A stretch of 64,000 nucleotides of DNA from Struthio camelus. Taxonomy: Eukaryota; Chordata; Aves; Struthioniformes; Struthionidae. Below the pieces are notes generated by a model. The model did not search any database. It was not told the origin of the DNA and was given only the letters and a program-made list of their open reading frames with translations. Location: the NCBI RefSeq assembly GCF_040807025.1, contig NC_090945.1, forward strand, positions 71,869,088-71,933,087. Reading direction: 5' to 3'. The position numbers were made by a program, and so were the translations under genes. This document shows, piece by piece, positions 13,289 to 23,961 of this stretch; positions within the stretch are counted from its first letter, which is position 1, and the number at the start of each line of letters is the position of its first letter.

Positions 13289-15663
13289 AATAATTTCTCA
13301 TGCAGGACAGACCTTGCTATGAAGATACATATTCACTGTGCTAAGGGGGAGCAGTGAGCTCTCCCAAAGCCCCATCACCACCATAGGAAGAGAAATCCAT
13401 TGAAGAGTCTCTTAGATCCAGTCACTGGTAAAGCCCATGGGAAAAATGTAGTATGGCTGGAAAAGAGTAGTATGGGATATAATACTTGGAAATATTTTTT
13501 CCAGGGGAATCTTCATAGGGATAGAAAGGAACATGTATATATCACCCTAGCCTTTTGTCTGCTCTCCTGGCCTCCTGCTAGATAGTCATCGGACAGAGTA
13601 AGTCTGTTTCCACGGGGTCTGAGAAGAGCAGCATTGCAAGAACAGTCAAAAACCTCTTCTGTATTCAAACAGATCAGCTACTATGGGAAGGTCTTTGATC
13701 AGGTCTAAAGAAGGGAAAGCTCTATCATAATTTCTGAAGCATGTCATGGCTTGCCATGGTGAAAGAAAAATAATCAAGCTGAAAACTAAGAAAAAAAACA
13801 CATAGAAAAAAATACACCCTTGGGAGACTAAATGTATGAAATATCTGAGCATAGATTCCCTCTGTAAGTAAATTGGAAATGCTGTTATTCATAAGTATGC
13901 ACTCTTAAATCAAATGCTGCCTGAACCACATCTAGAACTTTCATCCCAAAAATGAATCCTCCTGCTTCCCCCAACTCTTGCAGAATTAGCATTTAACATC
14001 TTGTATTTAGAATTCAAGGGAAAAATTTTACTCAAAAAAATAGAATAATAGAAGGAAAGAAGAGTAGGGGAGAATAAGCATCTATTTTTTATAAAAGTCT
14101 GCTCTGTTTTTTTCTCACTGATACGATAAAAATTTACCAACACTACACAGGCTCTCTAGGGTACTGAAATCTAGAGTTCTCATGTGTCCTTCTGAAGATC
14201 TGTGGCTTGTTAGTGGGCTAACAGTGTTTTTTCAGTGCCTCTACATTGCCTCCAGCCCTGCCTGAAGCCACAGCAGACAGTTCCTTTGACATTGTCCCTT
14301 GCCAGCTTCCCTTGCTCTGTCTGTATTTTAATTGAAACTCCCAAATCTGATATATCCTATTACGAATAATACAGGATATGGGAGGCTGCTACTTGATGCT
14401 TACTTAGCCAACTAATGACCTGCAAAATGGGTGTATATAGATAAAAATTGATTGCACAGGAAAGACCTCTTTTATCTTTCTTACAAAATTTTACTTAGGA
14501 AACTGACAAGATCTAAGATCTCTTTTCCTATCAGAGAGGAAGAGCCAGATCAGTATGTCCCACTCTAAGCCAGAGCAATATTTCTCTTTAAAAAGGCTGC
14601 TGTGACTTTGTACTGTGCACTATGTTTCAGGCAAGTGTTCATATCCCACTAGAAATGTCCATGAACTTAGTAATATCCTCATTACATATGCTCCTGCCAC
14701 ATGAGAAAAGATTCCCATTCCCAAGGTAGCTTTCTGTGTTTCAGAACAGAAACAGTAATCATTCTTAGGGAGACTCTTTTTGTTTCCCTGTCCAGCAATA
14801 GCACTCCAGGGGACTTCTGCTTCCCAGAGAAGCTACCCAATGAGGAGGTTCTCCTTTACATGAGGCTGCTGGAAGAATATCACAGTATCAGGGAGTACTG
14901 ACTTTGAAGAAGATTTTGCAGTGCTAGCTGACCTGATGGGCTGGCCTAAGCTGTTTGCACACTGGCCTCCCAGTCAAGTCCAAAGGATCATGGCCAAAGC
15001 TTTGTTGTGCTGCAGATTTGTCCTTTATTCTCCCACAAAACAAACGGAGGTGCACACACTGAGGCACCTTCCTTTGGCTTTGCCTGCTGTATATTAACCA
15101 GTGTACTACTCGCTAGCATATTAACATGAGCTACTTTATTTTCATTGGTGCTTCACAGAGGTAACAGGTCTGGGACCGAATCCAAATCTTTTGAAGAACA
15201 TGAGAAGACCTTGGTGGACAAGTGAGAGATTTTGGATCAGGCCTCACATTACAATGTTTCTCTTACATAGCAGCCCCATGTAGCTATCACTGTTGTCAAA
15301 GGTAAGCTTGAAACAGGTCATTAATGCAGTGATTGGTAGAAATGAATTGCTTTCAAAACAGATGGCTGAGATGATTATGGCAGGTCACAGCAAGACCAAG
15401 GAGCAAAGTTCTCGGTAAGAATCTCTTTACCGGAAATTGGAAAGAGCCGGAGGGGGAAAAAAAAAAACACCTGTTAATATTTACTGTTTATCTGTAGTCA
15501 CTGTTTATCTTGTAACAGAAAAGTGCAGCACATATCTGAAGGAATTTATAAAGATGTTATTGTAAATAGTAGAAGCTATGGAGATTTATATCACTTACTT
15601 CCTGTTCTTCAATGCTACTTACTAAGATGTACGACTACATACATACATCTCTCCCCATCACTG

Positions 15664-15750
15664 GGGAGTGATGGGATCCACCTTACCAAGCGGGGCTCGC
15701 GCGTCTTTGCCAACAGATTGGCCAGCCTGGTAAGGAGGGCTTTAAACTAG
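15664..15750 (+). pseudogene. CR1 ORF1 C-terminal remnant (SGNH/esterase-like end)
   Basis: The last 28 or so codons of CR1 ORF1, ending at a TAG at 15,748-15,750. The peptide reads SDGIHLTKRGSRVFANRLA and then a short arginine-rich end. The D-x-x-H pattern (Asp-Gly-Ile-His) is the catalytic Asp/His block of SGNH-type hydrolases, which is where CR1 ORF1 esterase-like domains normally end. Everything N-terminal of this block is missing because the element is 5'-truncated. The same frame stays open upstream to an ATG at 15,523, but those codons do not look like ORF1 and are probably flanking DNA read through by chance. Confidence 0.85.
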
Positions 15751-15755
15751 GAAAG

Positions 15756-18646
15756 ATGGGCGAAGGGGAATGGCATAGTGGCAGGGGAGTCAGTAAAACA
15801 CCACTCAAGTCAGGAGGCCTCCAGCGGGTGCATATAGCCAGGGGAGACAGCATGGGACATGGCTATGGAGGGTCCTCTTGCACCTCTTCTGGGAAGCCTG
15901 CGTGCTTGACTGGCTCTCTCAAATGCCTGTATACCAATGCACGCAGCATGGGGAATAAGCAGGAAGAGTTAGAGATCTGTGTGCGGTCGCAGGGCCATGA
16001 TCTCATTGCAGTGACAGAGACATGGTGGGATAGTTCGCATGACTGGGATGCTGTCATGGATGGCTATGTGCTTTTTAGGAAAGACAGGCCAGGAAGGCGA
16101 GGTGGTGGAGTTGCTCTTTATGTGAGGGAGCAACTAGAATGTGTGGAGCTCTGCCTCGGGGTGGATGAAGAGCAAGTTGAGAGCCTACGGGTAAGGATTA
16201 AAGGGCAGGCTAACATGGGTGACACTGTTGTGGGGGTTTACTACAGGCCACCTGATCAGGAGGAAGTTGTCAATGAGGCCTTCTACAGACAGCTGGAAGT
16301 AGCCTCACGATCACAGGCCCTAGTTCTCATGGGAGACTTCAACCACCCTGACATCTGCTGGGAAGACAGCACAGCCAGACAAAAACAGTCAAAGAGGTTC
16401 CTGCAGAGCATTGATGAAAACTTCTTGACCCAGGTGGTGGAGACGCCAACAAGGAGAGGTGCGCTGCTAGACCTTGTACTAGCAAACAAAGAAGGTCTAG
16501 TTGGAGATGTGAAGGTTGGGGGCAGCCTTGGCTGCAGTGACCATGAGATGGTGGAGTTCAGGATCCTACGAGGAGGGAGCAGGGCAATGAGTAGGACTGC
16601 AACGCTGGACTTCAGGAGAGCTGACTTTGGCCTCTTGAGGGACCTACTTAGGGGAATCTCATGGGGTAGGGCCCCAGAAGGAAGAGGGGTCCAAGAAAGC
16701 TGGTTAATATTCAAGCATCACCTCCTCCAGGCTCAAGATCGGTGTATCCCTCTCAGTAAGAAATACAGCAAAGTGGGCAGGAGACCTGCATGGATGAGCA
16801 AGGAACTCCTGGCCAAACTCCAGCAGAAGAAGGAAGTGTACAGAATGTGGAAAAGGGGACAGGCCACTTGGGAGGAATACAGGGACGTTGTCAGAGTGTG
16901 CAGGGATGCCACAAGGAAGGCTAAGGCCCAGTTGGAATTAAATCTGGCAAGGGATTTGAAGAAGGGCTTCTTCAAATACATCAATAGCAAAAGGAAGACT
17001 AGGGAAAATGTCGGCCCACTGCTGAGTGGGGCGGGTGCCCTGGTGACAAAGGATACAGAGAAGGCAGAGTTATTGAATGCTGCCTTTGCTTCAGTCTTCA
17101 CCGCTAAGAGAGGAAGTCTGGAGAAAGGAAGACTCTCCCTTGGTCGAGGAGGATCAGGTTAGAGATCTTTTGTCTAAACTTGACATCCATAAATCCATGG
17201 GCCCCGATGGGATGCACCCACGAGTGCTGAGGGAGCTGGCGGCTGTTATCGCTAGGCCACTCTCCATCATCTTGGAAAGGTCATGGAGATCAGGAGAGGT
17301 GCCTGAGGACTGGAAGAAAGCCAATGTCACTCCAGTCTTCCAAAAGGGCAAGAAGGAGGAGCCAGGAAACTGCAGGCCTGTCAGCCTCACCTCCATCCCC
17401 GGAAAGGTGATGGAACAGCTCCTCCTGGAGGTCATCACTAAGCACATGGAGGACAAGAAGGTGATCAGGAGTAGTCAGCATGGATTCACCAAAGGGAAAT
17501 CATGCTTGACCAATCTGATAGCCTTCTATGACGGAATGACTGGCTGGGTAGATGAGGGCAGAGCAGGGGATGTTGTCTCCCTGGACTTCAGCAAGGCTTT
17601 TGACACTGTCTCCCATCACATCCTCCTAGGTAAGCTCAGAAAGTGTGGGCTAGATGACTGGACGGTGAGGTGGCTTGAGAACTGGCTGGATGGCCAAGCT
17701 CAGAGGGTTGTGGTGAATGGCGCAGAGTCAAGTTGGAGGCCTGTGGCTAGTGGTGTCCCACAGGGGTCAGTCCTGGGTCCAGTCTTGTTCAATATATTCA
17801 TCAATGACCTGGAGGAAGGGATAGAGTGCACCCTCAGCAAGTTTGCTGATGATACTAAACTGGGCGGAGAGGCTAACACGCCAGAAGACTGTGCTGCCAT
17901 TCAGAGGGACCCGGACAGGCTGGAGAGGTGGGCAGAGAGGAACCTCATGAACTTCCACAAAGGCAAGGGCAGGGTCCTGCACCTAGGGAGAAATAATCCC
18001 ATACACCAGTACAGGCTGGGGGTTGACCTGCTGGAAAGCAGCTCTGCCGAGGAGGACCTGAGCATCCTGGTGGACAACAAGTTAAGCATGAGGCAGCAGT
18101 GTGCCCTTGTGGCCAGGAAGGCCAATGGGATCCTGGGGTGCATTAGGCAGAGTGTTGCCAGCAGGTGGAGGGAGGTGATCCTGCCCCTCTACTCAGCCCT
18201 TGCTGAGGCCTCACCTGGAGTACTGGGCCCAACTGTGGGCTCCCCAGTACAAGAAAGACATGGCCCTACTGCAGAGAGTCCAGCAGAGGGCTACAAAGAT
18301 TGTGAGGGGACTGGAGCATCTCTCCTCTGAAGAAAGGCTGAGAGAGCTGGGCCTGTTCAGCCTGGAGAAGAGAAGACTGAGAGGCGATCTCATCAATGTG
18401 TACAAGTATCTGAAGGGGGAGCGTCAAGAGGATGAGGCCAGCCTCTTCTCCGTGGTGCCCAGCAACAGGACAAGAGGCAACGGGCACAAACTGAACCACA
18501 GGAATTTCCACCTAAACCTGAGAAAAAACTTCTTCACTGTGAGGGTGACAGAGCATTGGAACAGGTTGCCCCGAGAGGTAGTGGAGTCTCCTTCCCTGGA
18601 GATATTCAAAACCCATCTGGATGTGATCCTGGGCAATATGCTCTAG
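15756..18646 (+). pseudogene. CR1 ORF2 (endonuclease-reverse transcriptase), two frameshifts
   Basis: The replication protein of the CR1 element, broken into three frames. Frame one (15,756-17,162, 468 codons) carries the AP-like endonuclease: Asn in LYTNARS at residue 61, Glu in VTETWWD at 88, YYRPP at 162-166, GDFN at 193-196 and the catalytic SDH at 261-263. Frame two (read up to 18,330) carries reverse transcriptase: LDFSKAFD starting at 17,581, SGVPQGS from 17,749 and FADD at 17,842-17,853. Frame three (18,200-18,646) carries the C-terminal region and ends in TAG just before the 3' UTR. The frame changes lie near 17,105 and near 18,200. All catalytic residues I looked for are present, so the breaks, not point loss of active sites, inactivate it. 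The start ATG at 15,756 lies 5 bases after the ORF1 stop. Confidence 0.95.
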
Positions 18647-18735
18647 AGGTCCCTGCTTGAGCAGGGAGGTTGGACTAGATGATCTCCAGAGGTCCCTACC
18701 AACCTAAACGATTCTGTGATTCTGTGATTCTGTGA
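18647..18735 (+). repeat. CR1 3' UTR and terminal octamer repeats
   Basis: The short 3' UTR after the ORF2 stop. It holds the conserved CR1 end block (GAGCAGGGAGGTTGGACTAG region, 18,659-18,678), a CCAGAGGTCCCT block, and three tandem ATTCTGTG units. In CR1 this end is what the reverse transcriptase recognises to begin copying. Intact here. Confidence 0.95.
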
Positions 18736-21669
18736 CTATTTTGAAATAACCCTGATAACTTGGGTTTGTACAGTAAGGTAATATTCATTATGCAGAAATA
18801 TTTATATTCTGTAAGAAATTGTAAATGTTTAAGGAAAAATATAAAATTTGAATCATTTTCTCCCGCGCAACCTTTAAAAGCATAATTCTTTGCTATGTGC
18901 AAACTTCTTATTGCAGGAGATATCGTCCTTAAACCTGTTTTTTTTTTCTGACATAGGTGAATGACAAATTTCATTGTTGGCTTGGGACAGTCCTTTAAGT
19001 AAGTGACCTGAAGTGCTGCTGGTTTGCAGTATGTGACATTTGCTCATGAGGAAAAGGATATGATTCAAATTTTCCTATGTGGGATGAAGATATTGCTTCT
19101 ATAATAATATTCCTGCAATCTGGAAGATGCACAAAGGCTTAGTTGACATTAGCAGTAATATCAAGTGAATTCAAATTAGATATGCTTATTGCAGATCAAA
19201 GACACAGCTTAATAGTGCCAAGCTCTTATGGCTAGGAAAACAGAGGATTCTGTTTCAAAGAACTGTTTCAAAGATTTTTCTTCCCAATATTCTGAATTTC
19301 AATGACTTCACTAGTCAAGATCCTTGACTTCCAAAGGTAAATCCGTAAGCAAAAACTTGAATTTGAGATAAATTGAACTCCAATGTCTCTTCTGTCAGCT
19401 ATCTACAATTTTCATATGCAAAGAATAAAGAATTTTAGAAAGAAGTCCTAACCTGTACATAGAGTCAAGACAGATTAAACAATCTATTATGCATTCTTGA
19501 AAAGAGGCTTGCCAGCAAACACTTGATTTTGTTTCAAAACTTACCAGGACATTCAAAATGTAAATATGGTTCTGTACCTATTTATAAAAGAATTTTTAAA
19601 ATTTGCTATAAGACATTAGAACATAAACAGTTTTGCTAGAGTGAAGCAGAACTCAGCAAAGCAGGATATGAGGTGCAAGCAGCTCAAGTGTTGTTTCCTG
19701 ATGATGAAGTTTGCTACAAACTGATAAATGACATGGAAACACCACATTAAAAAAAAACCCTACTTTTCCTTTTCTCAATAAATCTAATCTAAGGTGATTA
19801 TACTACAACAACAACATGAAATTTCCTATCAGAAAAGGAGAGACTTCTATAACAATAACAACTAAAGCCATGAGCTTTCTCAGAAATAAAACACATTTCA
19901 TTTTCAATTCCATCTTGCAGTAACCCTGTTTAGTTGCTGCTCACATTTTAATGTTCAGGAACTACAGGTTACCTTCAAATCAATGAGCACTGTTTTCAGC
20001 ACTGACATTGATTTTATATATTTCAGACTAATAATTATATATTGAAAACTGTAGTTAAAATATGCTGAAGAATGGCTACTTTTTTTATAAACAGTAATGC
20101 ACAGTAGAGACGCAGAAATTTCGTGGCTGTTAACGCTGACTAAATTTTTTTGAATAAATTTATGTGATTGAGAACATCTTTTTGCTAAATTTGAAGCCTG
20201 AGAGTATCCAGTCGACACAGTGCTAAGGGAGAAGCTGGCAGAAAGAAAAAGACTGGGAGAGTCCATACTGCATATTAGTTTTGTTCCTGTATATGGATAC
20301 CACAGGTTTAAATCCTTTGCCTGCATAATCACCAGTTGTGGGAATATTTGCAGTGAAACAAAATTGCGATAGGTAAGGACATCCCTTCGTTTGAAATGTT
20401 TCATTTGAGTTATTTAAGTTTGATAAACTTTCAGTAAATCCAAGATCTGATTTTTTTGCATCTACAGTTTTAAATGCATGCCTTCCTGCTGGCCTGGCCG
20501 AGCATGGGCAGCCCATATAAAGTTATCTATGAACCCCAGGCCCGTATTTTGGGCAGTTCTGCTCAGGTACCTACAAGAGCGCTTTAAATTCAGAAGAAAT
20601 TAATTCTCACACAGCTGTATGCCAAATATAAATGCACATATTGAACTGAAGAACCCTCAAACCAGACATTTCAACTCACTTTTACTTTTGTAAAAACATT
20701 TTAGAATACTGTTTTCACTCCAACACAGAGCAAGAACCCAAATCTGAAATATCAGATGTTGCTGCCCAGAAGTGTTATTCAATTATTCATCCTGGATGTC
20801 ATGACCTATTGGCAGTGTTTGGGGAACCGCAGATGATCAGTGTTGTTGGTTTCTTACACATTTAATTCAGTTATCCAAACTGATCGTGCTGGAAATCTCT
20901 AATCTATACATGAGAAACTGATTTACTAATATAAATTAATGTGGAAATCACACATAGAGAACTGTGCTATAGGCTGGACCTGGTGTGCAGAATGCCACTT
21001 GGACTGCTGCTATTGACCAACACTCCTTGAGAAGACAGTCTCCTCCCTGCTTCTTCGTGGGCATCGTGAGAAGCGGCACTGCTCATCCGTCTAGGCAGTA
21101 CATGCAGAAGCAGTTATTAGTAAAACGCATGTGTATTTTTAAAGAATACCCATAAGGCATCCCTCTGTGCTTCTGCTTAAAGACCACTGGAGTCCATAAG
21201 TCTAGAAAGGCCTCTAGAGTTTTCTGAAAAATATCATGTTTATTTATGGATAGATTTCCCTCTATTCGTGTTGCTAACCATTTACGCAAATGTTCGTGCT
21301 GATTTCATAGAAACTTGCTGGATTACATGCTTCTCAGTCCAACTTCACGTTTAATAAGAGAGCCCTTGAAGACCAAAGGGCTCCTACCATGATAAACATA
21401 GTGAATAGGTTTTCCCTTTTTCCTAACGATGCTTTAACACAAACTCCAGCACACAGAAAGTTTGATTGGTTTTTGCTGCTGTGATGGAAAGTCAAGTGCT
21501 CCCATCTTTGAGGAGTTCTCTGCTTAACTAATGAGTTTGATTTGTTCAGGACAGATTGGGAGCAGATGATATGTCTAGTTGTGACGAGATTGTGCTGTGC
21601 CTGCTGAGAGTGTTGTCCTATTTATTCGCAATATTATGATATTGTTTACTTTTTCATAGTTCTCCTGAG

Positions 21670-21770
21670 ACTAACTCCTAAGAGGACTGCACCCTGACAA
21701 CTACTGTAAAGCCAACAGAAGTTGCTAGAGGCTTAGCATCTCTTAAGATTTGGCCCTGCCTATGACTACT
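21670..21770. repeat. Probable ancient sauropsid repeat relic
   Basis: The end of this stretch, GAGGCTTAGCATCTCTTAAG then ATTTGGCCCTGCC (21,729-21,761), matches the 'ggtgctcagcacctcttaggatttggccc' motif of old amniote repeats. The preceding bases are less readable. No strand or family assigned. Confidence 0.45.
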
Positions 21771-22919
21771 CCTTTGAAGCAAGCGCTTTGCCAGTGTTGA
21801 CGCTAATGTAGCATTCTTTCTTAACCATTAATAAATACTAAAGGAAATGTAATCACCAGTCTTCTCTCTCTTTCCCTATCCCACATCCCCTTCTAGCCTT
21901 CACAAGCAAGTACAAGGTCATTTGCAGGGTGCTTTACTTCTATGGATGATGTCCTCTTACTGTCTCCCAGTTATTAGTGTTTCCTGTTCAGGTTTATTGC
22001 TTCTGTTTCAGTTTCCAAGGTCTACTTTTAAAATTGATGTGTGTGTTTTCTACTTTTATTCTATTCTTAGGCTAGGGAATGTAGTGAATAGGAAATTAAT
22101 TCCACTCTGGCATTCCTTCAGTTCCTTCACAGCCCCCAAGCATACACAAAGTGCTTACTTTCTGCTCACCACTTACTTTCTTCACATTTTACCCTGCTGT
22201 TTGCATTAGTTACTCTGAAATATTTTAATATAAATAAGCTGTGAGATGTTATAACTTTCTCTTGTGCATCTCAGAGCTTAACTCTCTGATTCCATCTGCT
22301 GATTCCTCTTGTTCTGACAGGATGCAAGCTGTAATCTTGCAACCAAATGCAAGGTATTGGGCTCACATTAGAAAAAGCAAAGATAATGTGTCTTGTTCTT
22401 AATGAGATCACAATTAAGGTCTGAAATTCCCTCATCTCAGCAGCACTGTGAGCTCATGCTCTTATAGGATTGCATTTTCTCCAGAAGTTTTTTTAGCACT
22501 CTTGACTGCAGACCTGGATAGATTTAGCTTTGAAATGAAGCATGTTTACTGCTCTAAAATTATGCTCTTTGTGGTAGATTGTCTGTCTGCTCTGCAGACA
22601 GTTCACTACACTTTAAAAGCAGCCATTAGCTCCTGCTACAGAAAAGTATCTGAAAATTTATCAAGTAAGCCTATCCTTTTAAAGGTTTCAGGTTTAGTGT
22701 AGGACTAACAAAAACGTTGGAACAGGCAAGAGATGCATAGATTTCAACTCTATATGACCTTTTTCAGGAGAGACTTGTCTCTGTGTGCTCCAGGCATCAA
22801 ATTATGTAGGGAAGTTAACCATCTCAAGGCCCTGATTACTGCACACACATCAGCAGTGCACCAGTAGTGGAAAGGGCACAAAAAAAAGCCACCTCATAGC
22901 GTATGAAATATACCATCAC

Positions 22920-23000
22920 TGTAAAACTGTTTAAAGGAGGTCATATGCAGCCTAGTCTGACTTCTGGACAACAACCTAAGTCACCAGTAAACTAGATGTT
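22920..23000 (+). repeat. Probable ancient CR1-like repeat relic
   Basis: The stretch GGAGGTCATATGCAGCCTAG (22,937-22,956), followed directly by TCTGACTTCTGGACAACAAC, resembles the 'gatcatctagtctgacctcctg' block of the same kind of old sauropsid repeat as at 43.06 kb. Only this core is readable and the ends are not definable. Confidence 0.4.
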
Positions 23001-23534
23001 TAGTTACTGATTAGCTGCTGAATTTCAAAACCTGGGAATTTCTAGTTCATTTTTATTAATCCATAGCATGTTCTATCACTAGACTTATTCTGCAATTTTA
23101 TGGATAGCTAAAACACAACTTATATCCTTTCTTCATATACACCTTACTCAGAACATAGACATTTTCATTGTAGTTGTTCATCACTAGAACTCTTACTTTT
23201 CAAATAGATACAGAGCTTTTTACAGGTGCTTCGCATAAACCTTTGTGAACCAGTATCAAAAGCCATCTTGCCACCCTTGTCACAAAGGTTTCCATTTGCA
23301 TCTAACAAAAGAGTGACTGATAAACACATAGCCTTAGAAGCCATTACAAGTGTATTTCTCAGCTAAGCCTCTAGACACTAACATTTTCCACATTCAAGAA
23401 AGGTCTAGATCATCTAGATCTAGATCAGCTTTTGCAAATATCTTTTTTTTCTCACATTGTGGAATTAACATTTGACTAGGTTCAAGGGCTCACGTGGTGA
23501 TGCCTTGCAACTCACAGTTTAGTGCAATCCTCTT

Positions 23535-23961
23535 AGGGCTACTAAGATGATTAAGGCACTGCAGCGTCTCTCCTGTGAGGAAAGGCTGAGAGATCTGGGC
23601 CTATCTTGTCTGTAGAAGAGAAGGCTTAAGGGGGATCTGATCAATGTGCACAAGTATCTGAAGGGAGGGTGTCACGAGGATGGGTGCCCAGCGACAGGAC
23701 AAGAGGCAATAAGCACAAACTGAAACACAGGAAGTTCTGTCTGAACGTGAGGAAAAACTTCTTTACTGTGAGGGTGACTGAGCACTGGACCAGGTTGCCC
23801 AGAGAGGTTTTGCAGTCTCCTTCCTTGGGGCTATTCAAAATCCACCTGGACGCAACCCTGTGCAATGTGCTCTAGAGGACCCTGCTTGAGCAGGGGGGTT
23901 GGACTAGATGATCTCCAGATGTCCCTCCCAGCCTCAGCCATTCTGAGATCCTGCGATTCTT
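23535..23961 (+). mobile_element. CR1 LINE 3' fragment
   Basis: A 5'-truncated CR1 copy of about 430 bases. It lines up with positions of about 18,270-18,735 of the long element: it begins in the C-terminal part of ORF2, passes through the block encoding [11 protein letters not shown] (around 23,755-23,790), a TAG at 23,873-23,875, the GGTTGGACTAGATGATCTCC end block (23,899-23,918), and degraded CATTCTGA/GATCCTGC terminal repeats. Relative to the long copy it lacks about 20 bases near 23,683 and has an in-frame stop in the CTGTAGAAG stretch near 23,610. It is more diverged than the copy at 15.7 kb, so probably older. Non-functional. Confidence 0.93.

Larger units (their letters stand above)
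1..15661. other. Non-coding DNA left of the long CR1
   Basis: AT-rich sequence with no supported gene. The open frames here are short and recall no known protein; the longest (8,880-9,230 +, 116 codons, and 9,419-9,736 +, 105 codons) have no domain and no splice or promoter context. Besides the short inverted repeat at 772, the old repeat relic near 9.8 kb, the CpG patch near 12.4 kb and the G12 tract at 13,277, there is a GC-richer stretch at 4,540-4,800 without identifiable content. A possible scrap of ancient repeat ends at about 15,245 (TTTTGGATCAGGCCTCAC). I see nothing else I can name. Confidence 0.7.
15662..18735 (+). mobile_element. CR1 LINE retrotransposon, 5'-truncated, long copy
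   Basis: A non-LTR retrotransposon of the CR1 clade, which copies itself by nicking target DNA with its own endonuclease and reverse transcribing its RNA at the nick. Seen here: the final codons of ORF1, a stop, a 5-base gap, then ORF2 with endonuclease and reverse transcriptase motifs, a short 3' UTR with the CR1 end signature GGTTGGACTAGATGATCTCC (18,669-18,688), and three copies of ATTCTGTG (18,711-18,734) as the terminus. There is no poly(A) tail, as expected for CR1. The left edge is placed where CR1-like coding sequence begins, shortly before the DGIHL codons; the exact base is uncertain by about 10. The element is GC-richer than its flanks. ORF2 has two frameshifts, so it is non-autonomous. 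The long near-intact frames suggest a relatively recent insertion. Avian identity is inferred from the tail and family style. Confidence 0.97.
18736..23534. other. Non-coding DNA between two CR1 copies
   Basis: AT-rich and without a supported gene. The 149-codon - strand frame at 19,955-20,404 has low-complexity Ser/Phe/Tyr content and no motif, and looks like chance. Old repeat relics lie at about 21.7 and 22.9 kb. A cluster of overlapping TCTAGATC motifs at 23,404-23,428 lies just left of the CR1 fragment; nothing suggests it is functional. Confidence 0.7.

Noticed and set aside
15523..15660. N-terminal extension of the frame that ends in the CR1 ORF1 remnant
   Set aside because: The codons before SDGIHL do not resemble ORF1 and sit in AT-rich flank; treated as chance read-through.
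16283..17101. Two - strand open frames (143 and 122 codons) opposite the CR1 endonuclease region
   Set aside because: They are antisense shadows of CR1 ORF2 coding sequence; the + strand frame carries all recognisable motifs.
19955..20404. 149-codon - strand frame
   Set aside because: Ser/Tyr/Phe-rich translation of AT-rich DNA without motifs; an overlapping frame of similar quality exists, as expected for chance.
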